Part shown: positions 23,019 through 31,110 of the stretch, in pieces
How positions within the stretch are numbered: position 1 is the first letter of the stretch
How the letters are laid out: every line of letters starts with the position of its first letter
Origin: an uncultured Clostridia bacterium
GTDB taxonomy: Bacteria; Bacillota; Clostridia; Oscillospirales; Ruminococcaceae
DNA length: 33,992 nt
Assembly (NCBI GenBank): GCA_947175655.1
Contig: CAMWNQ010000003.1
Coordinates: forward strand, 1-33,992
Direction of reading: 5' to 3'
Program-made: the position numbers and the translations under genes
The notes under the pieces: model-generated
Databases searched by the model: none
What the model saw: only the letters and a program-made list of their open reading frames with translations
What the model was told of the DNA's origin: nothing

Positions 23019-25067
23019 ATGAATACAAGTACAATATCACTTGCCGGAAATCCAAATGTAGGAAAATCGACTCTTTTTAATGCACTTACCGGAATGAATC
23101 AGCATACCGGAAATTGGGCAGGAAAAACTGTTACAAATGCTGTAGGGGAGTTTAAATACAAAGATTGCAAATTCAAATTGGTAGATGTACCAGGGACATA
23201 TTCTTTGAGAGCGGTATCGGCAGAGGAAGAATGTGCAAGGGATTTTATATGTTTTGGCCACGCAGATGCTTCTATAGTAGTATGTGATGCAACGTGTCTT
23301 GAGAGAAATTTAAACCTTGTATTACAGACAATAGAAGTCTGTCCGAAAACCCTTGTATGCATAAATCTTCTTGATGAAGCCAAATCTAAGGGAATAAAAA
23401 TAGATATTGAAAAACTTGAGAATATATTGAAAGTTCCGGTTGCAGGAATAACCGCAAGAACCGGAAAGGGAATAGATGAAATGTGTGAAAAGCTTTATAA
23501 TATGGTAAATGAACAAAATCCTAATACAGATGTAAAAACTGATTTTTTTAAAATATCATATGAAGAAGATATAGAAAAATCACTGGAAAAAATTATTGAT
23601 ATTCTTTCAGGAAAGCTCAGATATCTAAATCCGAGGTTTACAGCACTTAAAATACTTGAAAATGATGAAAAGACAATACATAAAATAGAGGAATATGAAG
23701 GTATGGATATTTTAAATATACCGGACTTCAGTGATATAAATTTGAATTTTGAAAATATTTCCGACCGTATAACATCATCAGTTATTAACAGAGCTGAAGA
23801 GATTGCCAGTGAATGTACATCAATAGGAAATCACGCTTACAGACGTGACAGAATACTTGATAATATAATAACAAGCCGTAGATTTGGAATACCACTTATG
23901 ATATTGCTTTTAGGAATGATACTCTGGATAACTATAGAGGGTGCAAATGTACCGTCTGAAATTCTTTCAGGATTTCTTTTCGGGATAGGCGATAAAGTAT
24001 CTGAATTTATGTTGAAATCTGGAGCACCGGAATGGCTTGAAGGCGTATTGATTCAGGGAATTTATAAAGTTCTTGCTTGGGTAGTATCAGTAATGCTTCC
24101 TCCTATGGCAATATTTTTTCCTCTTTTTACACTCCTTGAAGACTTCGGATATCTTCCCAGAGTTGCATTTAATCTGGACAGATGCTTTAAATGTGCAAAC
24201 GCTTGTGGAAAACAGAGCCTGACAATGTGTATGGGATTTGGCTGTAATGCTGTGGGAGTAACAGGGTGCAGGATTATAGATTCGCCCAGAGAACGTCTTA
24301 TAGCAATACTTACAAATAATTTTGTACCCTGTAACGGAAGATTTCCTACTATCATATCTGTTATAACAATGTTTTTTGTAACATCAAAGGGAATCAAATC
24401 ATCATTGTATTCATCTGGAATACTTCTTCTCACAATACTTCTTGGAATAATGATGACGTTAATAATATCAAAACTTCTGTCGCTGACTTTATTGAAAGGT
24501 ATACCATCATCTTTTACGCTTGAACTTCCTCCATACAGAAAGCCTCAGTTTTCAAAAGTAATAGTTCGCTCCATTTTTGACAGGACAATATTTGTACTTG
24601 GAAGAGCTTGTATAGTGGCAATACCAAGCGGATTATTAATCTGGATTCTGGCGAATATTGATATAAATAATATTTCATTGCTTTCATACTGTGCGGATTT
24701 CTTTGAACCATTCGGGCAGTTTATAGGACTTGATGGTGTAATAGTTATGGCATTTATACTTGGATTTCCAGCAAATGAAATAGTAGTGCCAATAATAATT
24801 ATGACATATCTTGCAGAAGGATCAATACTGGAAATGTCGGATTTGAATCAGCTCAGAACTCTTTTTGTTGAAAACGGCTGGGATATTTCTACAGCTTTAT
24901 GTATGCTTGTATTTACTCTTTTTCATTTTCCCTGTTCTACAACCTGCCTTACTATAAAGAAAGAGACTGGAAGTATGAAATGGACTGCTATAGCATTTTT
25001 ATTGCCTGTTTTGGTGGGAATAGTACTTTGCAGTATAATTAATTTTGTATTTAGCATAATAATATAA
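23019..25067 (+). CDS. feoB: Ferrous iron transporter FeoB
   Basis: GTP-dependent Fe(II) importer of the cytoplasmic membrane. The 682-residue protein has a cytosolic G domain with G1 GNPNVGKST, the G2 region HTGNWAGKTV, G3 DVPGTYSL and G4 NLLD, then a helical spacer (about 165-270). The membrane part contains the two inverted gate blocks, including the metal-pathway motif MGFGCNAVGVTGCRI and FVPCNGRFPTI. The last helices end at LVGIVLCSIINFVFSII. ATG at 23010 would touch the ribosome site; ACGGAG at 23004-23009 fits the ATG at 23019. No feoA is adjacent and no FeoA domain is fused. It is transcribed away from hrcA. Confidence 0.95.
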   Translation: MNTSTISLAGNPNVGKSTLFNALTGMNQHTGNWAGKTVTNAVGEFKYKDCKFKLVDVPGTYSLRAVSAEEECARDFICFGHADASIVVCDATCLERNLNLVLQTIEVCPKTLVCINLLDEAKSKGIKIDIEKLENILKVPVAGITARTGKGIDEMCEKLYNMVNEQNPNTDVKTDFFKISYEEDIEKSLEKIIDILSGKLRYLNPRFTALKILENDEKTIHKIEEYEGMDILNIPDFSDINLNFENISDRITSSVINRAEEIASECTSIGNHAYRRDRILDNIITSRRFGIPLMILLLGMILWITIEGANVPSEILSGFLFGIGDKVSEFMLKSGAPEWLEGVLIQGIYKVLAWVVSVMLPPMAIFFPLFTLLEDFGYLPRVAFNLDRCFKCANACGKQSLTMCMGFGCNAVGVTGCRIIDSPRERLIAILTNNFVPCNGRFPTIISVITMFFVTSKGIKSSLYSSGILLLTILLGIMMTLIISKLLSLTLLKGIPSSFTLELPPYRKPQFSKVIVRSIFDRTIFVLGRACIVAIPSGLLIWILANIDINNISLLSYCADFFEPFGQFIGLDGVIVMAFILGFPANEIVVPIIIMTYLAEGSILEMSDLNQLRTLFVENGWDISTALCMLVFTLFHFPCSTTCLTIKKETGSMKWTAIAFLLPVLVGIVLCSIINFVFSIII

Positions 25068-25074
25068 TGATGAC

Positions 25075-25106
25075 ATATTCCCCTGCCTGAAGAGGCGGGG
25101 GAATAT
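25075..25106. terminator. Strong hairpin after feoB
   Basis: A 14-bp stem (ATATTCCCCTGCCT with AGGCGGGGGAATAT, one G-U pair) around GAAG. The downstream T tract is short (TTTAT), so termination is probable but not textbook. Confidence 0.75.
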
Positions 25107-25178
25107 TTATATGTTAAGGATACAAAGGAGACTTATTCTTTTGACAGAAAAAGAATCCTGTTAATTATTAAAATAATA

Positions 25179-25207
25179 GTGACAATTAGGAAAAAATATG
25201 TTATAAT
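25179..25207 (+). promoter_or_regulatory. Promoter of the flippase-like gene
   Basis: GTGACA (5 of 6) at 25179-25184, 17-base spacer, TATAAT at 25202-25207. Confidence 0.75.
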
Positions 25208-25244
25208 ATTGGATATGAAATTTCAGAAGGACGTGATATGATTT

Positions 25245-26675
25245 ATGAATAAGTATAAAAGTCTGGCAATGAATACGGTTATATTTGCAATAGGAAGTTT
25301 TGGCTCAAAGATACTTGTTATTTTTCTTACAAGACTTTATTCTAGCAATATAGGTTCAGAAGATAGTAGTACAAAAGAACTTTTAGAAATAACACTTAAT
25401 TTTCTTCTTCCGATATTCACATTGTCAATATCAAGTGCAACTATGCGTTATGGTCTTGACAAAGAATACAATAAAAAACAGGTTTTTACAGGTTCATTTA
25501 TAGTATGTACAGGTGGATTGGCATTGTTATTTGTAACATCACCGATTTTCAGACTAATCTCATTTTTAAACTATACTGACGGGTATCTGTTTTTACTTCT
25601 TTTATATGTATGTGCATCATCTTTCAGGGATTTATTTTCACAGTTTGTAAGAGCAAAACAGTTGCTTAAACTTTATTCATTAGATGGCATTATAACAACT
25701 CTCACGCTTTTTTTGTTCAATGTAATTTTCATATCAAAATTACAGCTTGGTGTAAAAGGATTTTTATTTGCTTGTATATTGTCGGATTCTCTTTCAGCAT
25801 TATTTTTATTTATTGCCGGAGGTCTTTTTAAATATCTTGAAATGAAGAGCTTTGACTGGAAACTTACAAAGGTAATGCTTAAATTTGCACTTCCAGTAAT
25901 ACCAACAACTATAATGTGGACTATTACGGGATTTTCAGACCGTCTTTTTATAAGATATATGAACAGCAGTAAAGTTCAGCTTGGAGCCGCCGCCGCTGGA
26001 ATTTATGGATATGCTTCAAAAACTCCAAATCTTATTCTGATGGTGTCTACTATATTTTATCAGGCTTGGAATATGTCAGCAATTACAGAGAACAATTCAA
26101 AGGATAAGAGTGAATTTTATCATACAGTATACAATGCATATCAGGCAATGTTATATATTACCACTGCATATCTGATAGCTTTTGTAAAACCAGTTACATC
26201 ATTCTTTGTTGTCTCCAAGAATTTTGAAGAATACAGTGATGTTTATTTATATGTTCCGATGCTGGCAATATCTGTACTTTTAATATCACTGAATCAGTTT
26301 TTAAGCAGTATATATACAGCAACATGTCATACTCAGAATTCAGCATGGACAAGTTTATCAGCGTGTGTTGCAAATATTTTGCTAAATATACTTTTAATTC
26401 CAAGAATGGGAATACAGGGAGCAGCTATTGCAACTCTTGCAAGTTATCTTATATGCTATATTATCAGAATTTTTGATACAAGAAGACTGATATATTTTAA
26501 AGTCAGACATTTTGATTTTATAATAAATATGCTTGTTTTGATTGGAATGAGCTATACAGTAATAGCTTCTCCGAGATTCAAGATATTTTATCTTGTATGC
26601 GGACTGATATTTGTTACTTCCTATAATTTTGAACCAATAATGATGACTGTAAAAAAACTTTTGAAAAGACATTAA
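25245..26675 (+). CDS. Polysaccharide flippase-like membrane protein (MOP/Wzx superfamily)
   Basis: A 476-residue integral membrane protein with about 12-14 hydrophobic segments from residue 9 to 465. The N-terminal block (NTVIFAIGSFGSKILVIFLTRLYSS) and the middle block (FALPVIPTTIMWTITGFSDRLFI) are typical of the polysaccharide-biosynthesis (Wzx/RfbX) branch of the MOP exporters, which flip undecaprenyl-linked oligosaccharides. It has its own promoter and lies about 11 kb from the glycan operon, which lacks a flippase, so it may serve that operon; that link is inference. The start at 25245 is chosen because the earlier ATG at 25233 runs into a stop. No clear terminator follows. Confidence 0.87.
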   Translation: MNKYKSLAMNTVIFAIGSFGSKILVIFLTRLYSSNIGSEDSSTKELLEITLNFLLPIFTLSISSATMRYGLDKEYNKKQVFTGSFIVCTGGLALLFVTSPIFRLISFLNYTDGYLFLLLLYVCASSFRDLFSQFVRAKQLLKLYSLDGIITTLTLFLFNVIFISKLQLGVKGFLFACILSDSLSALFLFIAGGLFKYLEMKSFDWKLTKVMLKFALPVIPTTIMWTITGFSDRLFIRYMNSSKVQLGAAAAGIYGYASKTPNLILMVSTIFYQAWNMSAITENNSKDKSEFYHTVYNAYQAMLYITTAYLIAFVKPVTSFFVVSKNFEEYSDVYLYVPMLAISVLLISLNQFLSSIYTATCHTQNSAWTSLSACVANILLNILLIPRMGIQGAAIATLASYLICYIIRIFDTRRLIYFKVRHFDFIINMLVLIGMSYTVIASPRFKIFYLVCGLIFVTSYNFEPIMMTVKKLLKRH

Positions 26676-26765
26676 AAAATAATCCTCTGCATAAGATGAA
26701 TGCTCATAAAGAAGTTTTCGCCATAGAATTTATGATTTTCAGTCAAAAGTGATATGGCGTTTCTA

Positions 26766-26794
26766 TTCACAATGTAACCGCTTTGATGTATAAT
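26766..26794 (+). promoter_or_regulatory. Promoter of the alpha/beta hydrolase gene
   Basis: TTCACA (5 of 6) at 26766-26771, 17-base spacer, perfect TATAAT at 26789-26794. Just upstream, CGCCATA (26719-26725) and TATGGCG (26753-26759) form a wide inverted repeat of unknown role. Confidence 0.7.
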
Positions 26795-26855
26795 AATTAC
26801 TAAGATAAATCGAAATTTAAACGCAACATTGATAACTTTTTAGGAGGATTTATAT

Positions 26856-27620
26856 ATGAGCTATTTTGTTTATAACAATAAACATATCTTTTATGACGAA
26901 ATTGGCAGCGGAACACCCTTGCTTTTTCTTCACGGAAATACAGCGTCTTCAATGATGTATGCAGAAGTTTCAAAAAAATATAGCCAAAACTTCAAGGTAA
27001 TACTTATCGACTTCCTTGGTCACGGCAAATCGGACAGATTAAGTGAATTCCCCACAGATTTATGGTTTTATGAGGCACAGCAGGTTATTGCTTTTCTAAA
27101 AGAAAAAAAATATACAGACGTAAACATAATAGGCAGTAGCGGTGGAGCCATTGTTGCTATTAACGTTGCTTTGGAAGCACCAGAGCTTGTAAACAAAGTT
27201 ATTGCCGATAGTTTTGAGGGCGAAAATGCAAATAAAGATTTTACCATAAATCTTCTGAAAGACCGTGAAGAAGCTAAAGCAGATAGTAATGCAAGAGCGT
27301 TCTACGCATATATGCATGGTTCTGATTGGGAAAAGGTCGTGGACAACGATACTGCTGCTATTATAAGGCATAAAAATGAAATAGGTTGTTTTTTTCACAG
27401 ATCATTGAACTTGTTGAAATCCAACATTCTTCTAACAGGTAGCAAAGAAGATAAATTCATGTATAGTTTGTCTGATAATTACTTTGAAAATGTTTACGGA
27501 GAAATGCTTAAAAAAATCGGACATGGCAAAATGTATCTGTTTGATACAGGTGACCACCCTTCTATGATTACAAACTTTGAAAAGTTTTATAACATAAGTT
27601 TAGATTTTCTAATGCAATAA
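26856..27620 (+). CDS. Alpha/beta hydrolase
   Basis: A 254-residue soluble hydrolase of the alpha/beta fold. Visible landmarks are the oxyanion HGNTASS loop (residues 26-32), IDFLGHGKSD (51-60), and the nucleophile elbow IIGSSGGA with Ser95. A TGSKED segment near residue 193 can supply the acid, and GDHPS near the C-terminus the catalytic His. Start is firm: TAGGAGG lies before the ATG. There is no signal peptide. The substrate cannot be predicted; this fold includes esterases, lactonases and haloperoxidase-like enzymes. It is monocistronic, with its own promoter and a shared terminator with the converging alr gene. Confidence 0.9.
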   Translation: MSYFVYNNKHIFYDEIGSGTPLLFLHGNTASSMMYAEVSKKYSQNFKVILIDFLGHGKSDRLSEFPTDLWFYEAQQVIAFLKEKKYTDVNIIGSSGGAIVAINVALEAPELVNKVIADSFEGENANKDFTINLLKDREEAKADSNARAFYAYMHGSDWEKVVDNDTAAIIRHKNEIGCFFHRSLNLLKSNILLTGSKEDKFMYSLSDNYFENVYGEMLKKIGHGKMYLFDTGDHPSMITNFEKFYNISLDFLMQ

Positions 27621-27655
27621 ATTCTGTTTTATGCGAGTAATCGAATATTAACAAT

Positions 27656-27693
27656 AAGCCCCGAGGCAGTTATCAATAATTGCTTCGGGGCTT
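27656..27693. terminator. Bidirectional terminator between hydrolase and alr
   Basis: A 13-bp stem (AAGCCCCGAGGCA with TGCTTCGGGGCTT, one G-U pair) around a 12-base loop, between convergent genes. Confidence 0.85.
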
Positions 27694-27738
27694 AAACTTC
27701 TTTATAAGTATTGAACTTATGGCAGAGGATTTTTTCTG

Positions 27739-28863
27739 TTATTTTACATATATTCGGGGAACTCTTTTTGAAATACCACATACAATTTCATATCCGATAG
27801 TTCCGTAAATACTTGCCAGTTCATCAGCAGTTATAGTTTCGTTTCCGTCAGAGCCTATGAGAGTTACAATATCACCTTCTTTTGCATTCATTCCAGTAAC
27901 ATCAATCATAAGCTGGTCCATACATATTCTTCCGGTTATTCTGCATCTTTTTCCATTAAGAAGCACATCAGCCTTTGAAGAAAGAAGTCTTGAATATCCG
28001 TCAGCATATCCTATAGTAACAGTAGCTATATCCATATCGCGTTCAGCAGTAAAAGTTCTTCCATAGCTTATGCAGTCACCGTTCTGCACTTTTTTTACGT
28101 GAGATATAATAGCTTTCAGTGACATAACAGGCTTTAATCCTGAAGGAATTTCAAGCGGATAGTTTGGTGAAAGACCATACATAATAATACCTGTTCGAGC
28201 AAGAGTGCTTCTTGAACTGGTTCTGTAGCAGGATGCTGCACTGTTCATAAAATGGACGTGTTCAAGATGTATATTTTCTGATTTAAGAATATCATATGTA
28301 TCGATTATAAATTTTTCCTGTTTGTCAGTGTATCTGATATTATCTTCATCATAACTATCAGCAACAGCAAAATGAGTATATATTCCTTCAACACTGAGAT
28401 TATCTGTATTTATGATATTTTTTATCTCTTCGGCACATTTTTCAGGGGTATCATATTTAAGACCTATTCTGCCCATACCAGTATCTATTTTAATATGACA
28501 TCTTATTTTTTTATCTGTATTTTTTACAAGTTCAAGAGCATATTCTTTTGAAATAACACCTTGTATTATATTATTTTCTGCAAGTTCATCGGCATATTCA
28601 GGATAAGTATATCCGAGAATAAGCACTTCACTTTCTGGACAGAAATTTTTTACTCTTAAAGCTTCATCAAGATTTGAAACAGCAAAATATTTTACACCTG
28701 ATTCTTTAAGATAGTGACAGATTTCACCCTCTCCGTGACCATAGGCATCAGCTTTTACAACAGCCATTATCCTGTCACCTACAATATTTTTAATAACAGA
28801 TATATTGGATTTCAGATTTGAAACTGAAATTTCTGCCCAAGCCCTTTTTAAATGTTGATTCAT
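27739..28863 (-). CDS. alr: Alanine racemase
   Basis: PLP enzyme that interconverts L- and D-alanine for peptidoglycan. The 374-residue protein has the PLP-lysine motif AVVKADAYGHG (Lys37) and the second catalytic Tyr in ISYGRTFTAERD (near residue 265). GYADGYSR follows, then the C-terminal strand domain with GRICMDQLMIDVT. Length and motif order are standard. It is alone, with a promoter in the wide gap upstream and a bidirectional terminator downstream. The leader carries a small stem (CCGTCT/AGACGG with a four-base loop) near 28893-28908. Confidence 0.96.
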   Translation of the reverse strand: MNQHLKRAWAEISVSNLKSNISVIKNIVGDRIMAVVKADAYGHGEGEICHYLKESGVKYFAVSNLDEALRVKNFCPESEVLILGYTYPEYADELAENNIIQGVISKEYALELVKNTDKKIRCHIKIDTGMGRIGLKYDTPEKCAEEIKNIINTDNLSVEGIYTHFAVADSYDEDNIRYTDKQEKFIIDTYDILKSENIHLEHVHFMNSAASCYRTSSRSTLARTGIIMYGLSPNYPLEIPSGLKPVMSLKAIISHVKKVQNGDCISYGRTFTAERDMDIATVTIGYADGYSRLLSSKADVLLNGKRCRITGRICMDQLMIDVTGMNAKEGDIVTLIGSDGNETITADELASIYGTIGYEIVCGISKRVPRIYVK

Positions 28864-28939
28864 AGTTAAAAAACCAGCCTTTCATTCAATCATCCGTCTG
28901 AGAAGACGGGATTTATTTTTAATTCAGACCATAATATTT

Positions 28940-28968
28940 ATGATACTACATTTTGGCAATTGTGTCAA
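28940..28968 (-). promoter_or_regulatory. Promoter of alr
   Basis: On the minus strand, perfect TTGACA (28963-28968), 17-base spacer, TATCAT (28940-28945, 5 of 6). Confidence 0.8.
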
Positions 28969-29055
28969 GATATTTAGTTATCATTTCTTTTTGACCTGAA
29001 ATAGTTGTACACATTTTTATGATAATGAAAATTTACTTAAAATTTTTCAATATGC

Positions 29056-29084
29056 TTGAAATGTATATTATAATATGTTATAAT
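29056..29084 (+). promoter_or_regulatory. Promoter of the LCP-like/tatD operon
   Basis: TTGAAA (5 of 6) at 29056-29061, 17-base spacer, perfect TATAAT at 29079-29084. The resulting leader is about 190 bases. Confidence 0.72.
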
Positions 29085-29151
29085 CTTATATATTTATAAA
29101 GCGTGCTAATAAAGCAATAAAAATTCCGGAATAATTCAACTTTTAGTAATG

Positions 29152-29205
29152 TTCAACAAGTTTTTAACAGGTTTTTCAACAAGTTGTTGAAAACTGTGTT
29201 GAAAA
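29152..29205. repeat. Cluster of TTTTCAACA/TGTTGAAAA words with a 10-1-10 inverted repeat
   Basis: TTTTCAACAA at 29173-29182 and TTGTTGAAAA at 29184-29193 form a perfect inverted repeat around one G. Another TGTTGAAAA is at 29197-29205, and variants GTTCAACAAG (29151-29160) and TTTTTAACAG (29161-29170) precede it. The words are 7 of 9 identical to the DnaA box TTATCCACA. In RNA the same stretch would fold as a hairpin in the leader. Confidence 0.7.
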
Positions 29206-29282
29206 TCAAACTGAGGATTGAAAAAAATAGAAAAAAATCAGAAAATCCGGAAATTTAGAAAAATCAGAAAGGAAGATTTAGT

Positions 29283-30179
29283 ATGGCAAAAAGAAAAAAA
29301 GGAAGTATTGCAATTCCGTTTCTTCTTACATTTTTTATTTCACTTCTTGCTGTTGGTGCGGTCGGAGTTTTTTTCTATAATTATATAGAAAAAAGCAAGC
29401 AGGTAGAACTGAGCGAACCTACAGGGAGAACAGTAGGCATAGCAAGATATGAAGATACACATACAATATTGTTTATTCTTGATACTCCAGAGAAAAAATG
29501 CAAATCCACATTTATGCTTCTGCGTTCAATTCCAAAGGAGAAAAAAGTTTTATGTGTTGGAATACCTTCAAATTCGATTCAGGTTATAGACGGAAAACAA
29601 TACAGTATAGGAGAATATTATAATGTTGGTGGCGGAAGCTATGCAGCAGATTTTACAGGTCAGCTTTTTGGCATTGATACTCCGAAATATGTAATATTTG
29701 ATGAAGAGGCATTCTGTAAGCTCAGCGATATAATGGGCGGTGTTTCATATGCAGTCAGTGTTGATATTCAGGGATTTGAGGACACTACAAAAGAACAGTT
29801 CCTGAATGGTAAACAGATAGTAACACTTCTGACTTATTCTCTTTTTAAGGACGGAGAAAAGCAAAGGTCAACAATAGTAGGTTCGCTTATGTCATCTATG
29901 ATTAATCAGGCAGACGGCGAAAGACTGGCTGACAGTCTTGACAGAAATTTCAATACTTTGATTGATATGGTTACTACAAATATAACAGCAGTGGACTATA
30001 AAGAAAGAAAAGATGCTATAAAGTTTATGCTCAATTATGGTACAACAATATCAAGATTTAGAATGGTTACAGGTACAAATACAGGGGATTATTTCCTTAT
30101 GGATGAATCTTTTCCAAAAGAGATAAAGGAAGAATATTTCAAGGATTATCAGGAAGGAAAAACCGCAAAAAATGAATAA
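29283..30179 (+). CDS. Degenerate LytR-CpsA-Psr (LCP)-like membrane protein
   Basis: A 298-residue protein with a basic N-terminus, one membrane anchor (about 10-34) and an extracytoplasmic domain laid out like LCP ligases, which attach glycopolymers to peptidoglycan. Matching blocks are TFMLLRSIPKEKKVLCVGIP (76-95), the GGGSYAADFTGQLFGIDTPKYVIFD region (116-140), LSDIMGGVSYAV (147-158), and FLNGKQIVTLL followed by QRSTIV (173-199). The residues that bind the polyprenyl pyrophosphate are largely missing: the usual SIPRDT is GIPSNS here, and the RSR stretch after LNGxQ is absent. It is therefore probably non-catalytic or altered. The ATG follows GAAAGGAAG. tatD begins inside its last eight bases. 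Confidence 0.72.
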   Translation: MAKRKKGSIAIPFLLTFFISLLAVGAVGVFFYNYIEKSKQVELSEPTGRTVGIARYEDTHTILFILDTPEKKCKSTFMLLRSIPKEKKVLCVGIPSNSIQVIDGKQYSIGEYYNVGGGSYAADFTGQLFGIDTPKYVIFDEEAFCKLSDIMGGVSYAVSVDIQGFEDTTKEQFLNGKQIVTLLTYSLFKDGEKQRSTIVGSLMSSMINQADGERLADSLDRNFNTLIDMVTTNITAVDYKERKDAIKFMLNYGTTISRFRMVTGTNTGDYFLMDESFPKEIKEEYFKDYQEGKTAKNE

Positions 30180-30957
30180 CATTTTTGATTCTCACGCTCA
30201 CTATTCTGACAGCAGATTTGATATCAACAGAGACAAATTATTAATGTCACTTCCAGAAAAAGGTATCAGATATGTGATGCTTGCCTCTACAGATGAAGAT
30301 TCCATCTGTAAGAACTGTAAAATTGCGGAAAAATATGAATATATATATACCGCAATTGGCATACATCCGAGTGATATAGCAAAAACTTCTGAAAATTATA
30401 TTGAAGTTATGGAAAATGCTTTTAAATCAAATCCAAAAGTAAAGGCAATAGGCGAAATAGGTCTTGATTATCATTATGAAAGTTATGACAGAGAAAAACA
30501 GATTGAATTTTTTTGCAGACAGCTTGAACTTGCAGACAAATTAAATCTTCCAGTAATAATTCATAGCCGTGATGCGACCGAAGATACATTGAATATTTTA
30601 AAAAAATATAAGCCTTCCGGAGTAATGCACTGTTTCAGTGGTTCAGCAGAGACTGCAAAGGAAGTTTTAAAACTTGGTATGTATGTAAGCTTCACAGGAG
30701 TTCTTACATATAAAAATGCAAGAAAAGCAATTAAAGCTCTCACAGTAATTCCAAATGAAAGACTTCTTCTTGAAACGGATTGTCCATATATGATGCCTGT
30801 AGTAACATCAGTGAAGTTTAAAGAGAGATGCTCTGACAGTTCTATGATTCCTTACATAGCAGAAAAAGCTGGTGAAATTAAAAATATGACTGCACAGCAG
30901 ATACTTGATATTACCTGTGAAAATGCTATGAAACTGTTTAGAATTAATAATGATTGA
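30172..30957 (+). CDS. tatD: TatD family metal-dependent hydrolase/DNase
   Basis: A 261-residue TIM-barrel nuclease of the TatD family, reported in relatives to act as a 3'-5' exonuclease. The metal ligands are in place: His8 and His10 in FDSHAHYSD, Glu95 in GEIGLDYHYE, His131 in IIHSRDA, His153 in MHCFSGS and Asp203 in ETDCPYM. The loop after it reads KFKERCSDSSM, a clostridial-looking variant of the usual RGKRNEP. Its ATG overlaps the stop region of the LCP-like gene by eight bases, so translation is coupled. Confidence 0.94.
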   Translation: MNNIFDSHAHYSDSRFDINRDKLLMSLPEKGIRYVMLASTDEDSICKNCKIAEKYEYIYTAIGIHPSDIAKTSENYIEVMENAFKSNPKVKAIGEIGLDYHYESYDREKQIEFFCRQLELADKLNLPVIIHSRDATEDTLNILKKYKPSGVMHCFSGSAETAKEVLKLGMYVSFTGVLTYKNARKAIKALTVIPNERLLLETDCPYMMPVVTSVKFKERCSDSSMIPYIAEKAGEIKNMTAQQILDITCENAMKLFRINND

Positions 30958-31110
30958 TTGTTGTGATAATATATAAAATATAATGGGTATTATTGTAAAA
31001 AATATCAAAAATACTTATGGATAGATTGTTATTTTTGAAACAACTATTGAATTTATTTGGATATAATGTTATTATTAAGTTTGGATAATTTATTTTGGGC
31101 GGTGATTTTA

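Larger units (their letters stand above)
28864..29282. other. 419-bp divergent intergenic region
   Basis: The only gene-free stretch above 300 bases. It holds the alr promoter (minus), the promoter of the LCP-like gene (plus), and a plus-strand leader of about 190 bases with clustered TTTTCAACA-type words. Two ATTCCGGAAT/ATCCGGAAAT copies lie near 29122 and 29246, and two AAAAATCAGAAA copies lie just before the start codon. I see no small ORF worth calling. Confidence 0.7.

Noticed and set aside
25111..25164. 17-codon frame starting at the ATG after the feoB hairpin
   Set aside because: Very short, no convincing ribosome site, and the sequence is better explained as spacer before the flippase promoter.
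26719..26759. CGCCATA/TATGGCG inverted repeat as terminator of the flippase-like gene
   Set aside because: The loop is 27 bases and no T tract follows, so termination is not supported; left as an unexplained repeat by the hydrolase promoter.
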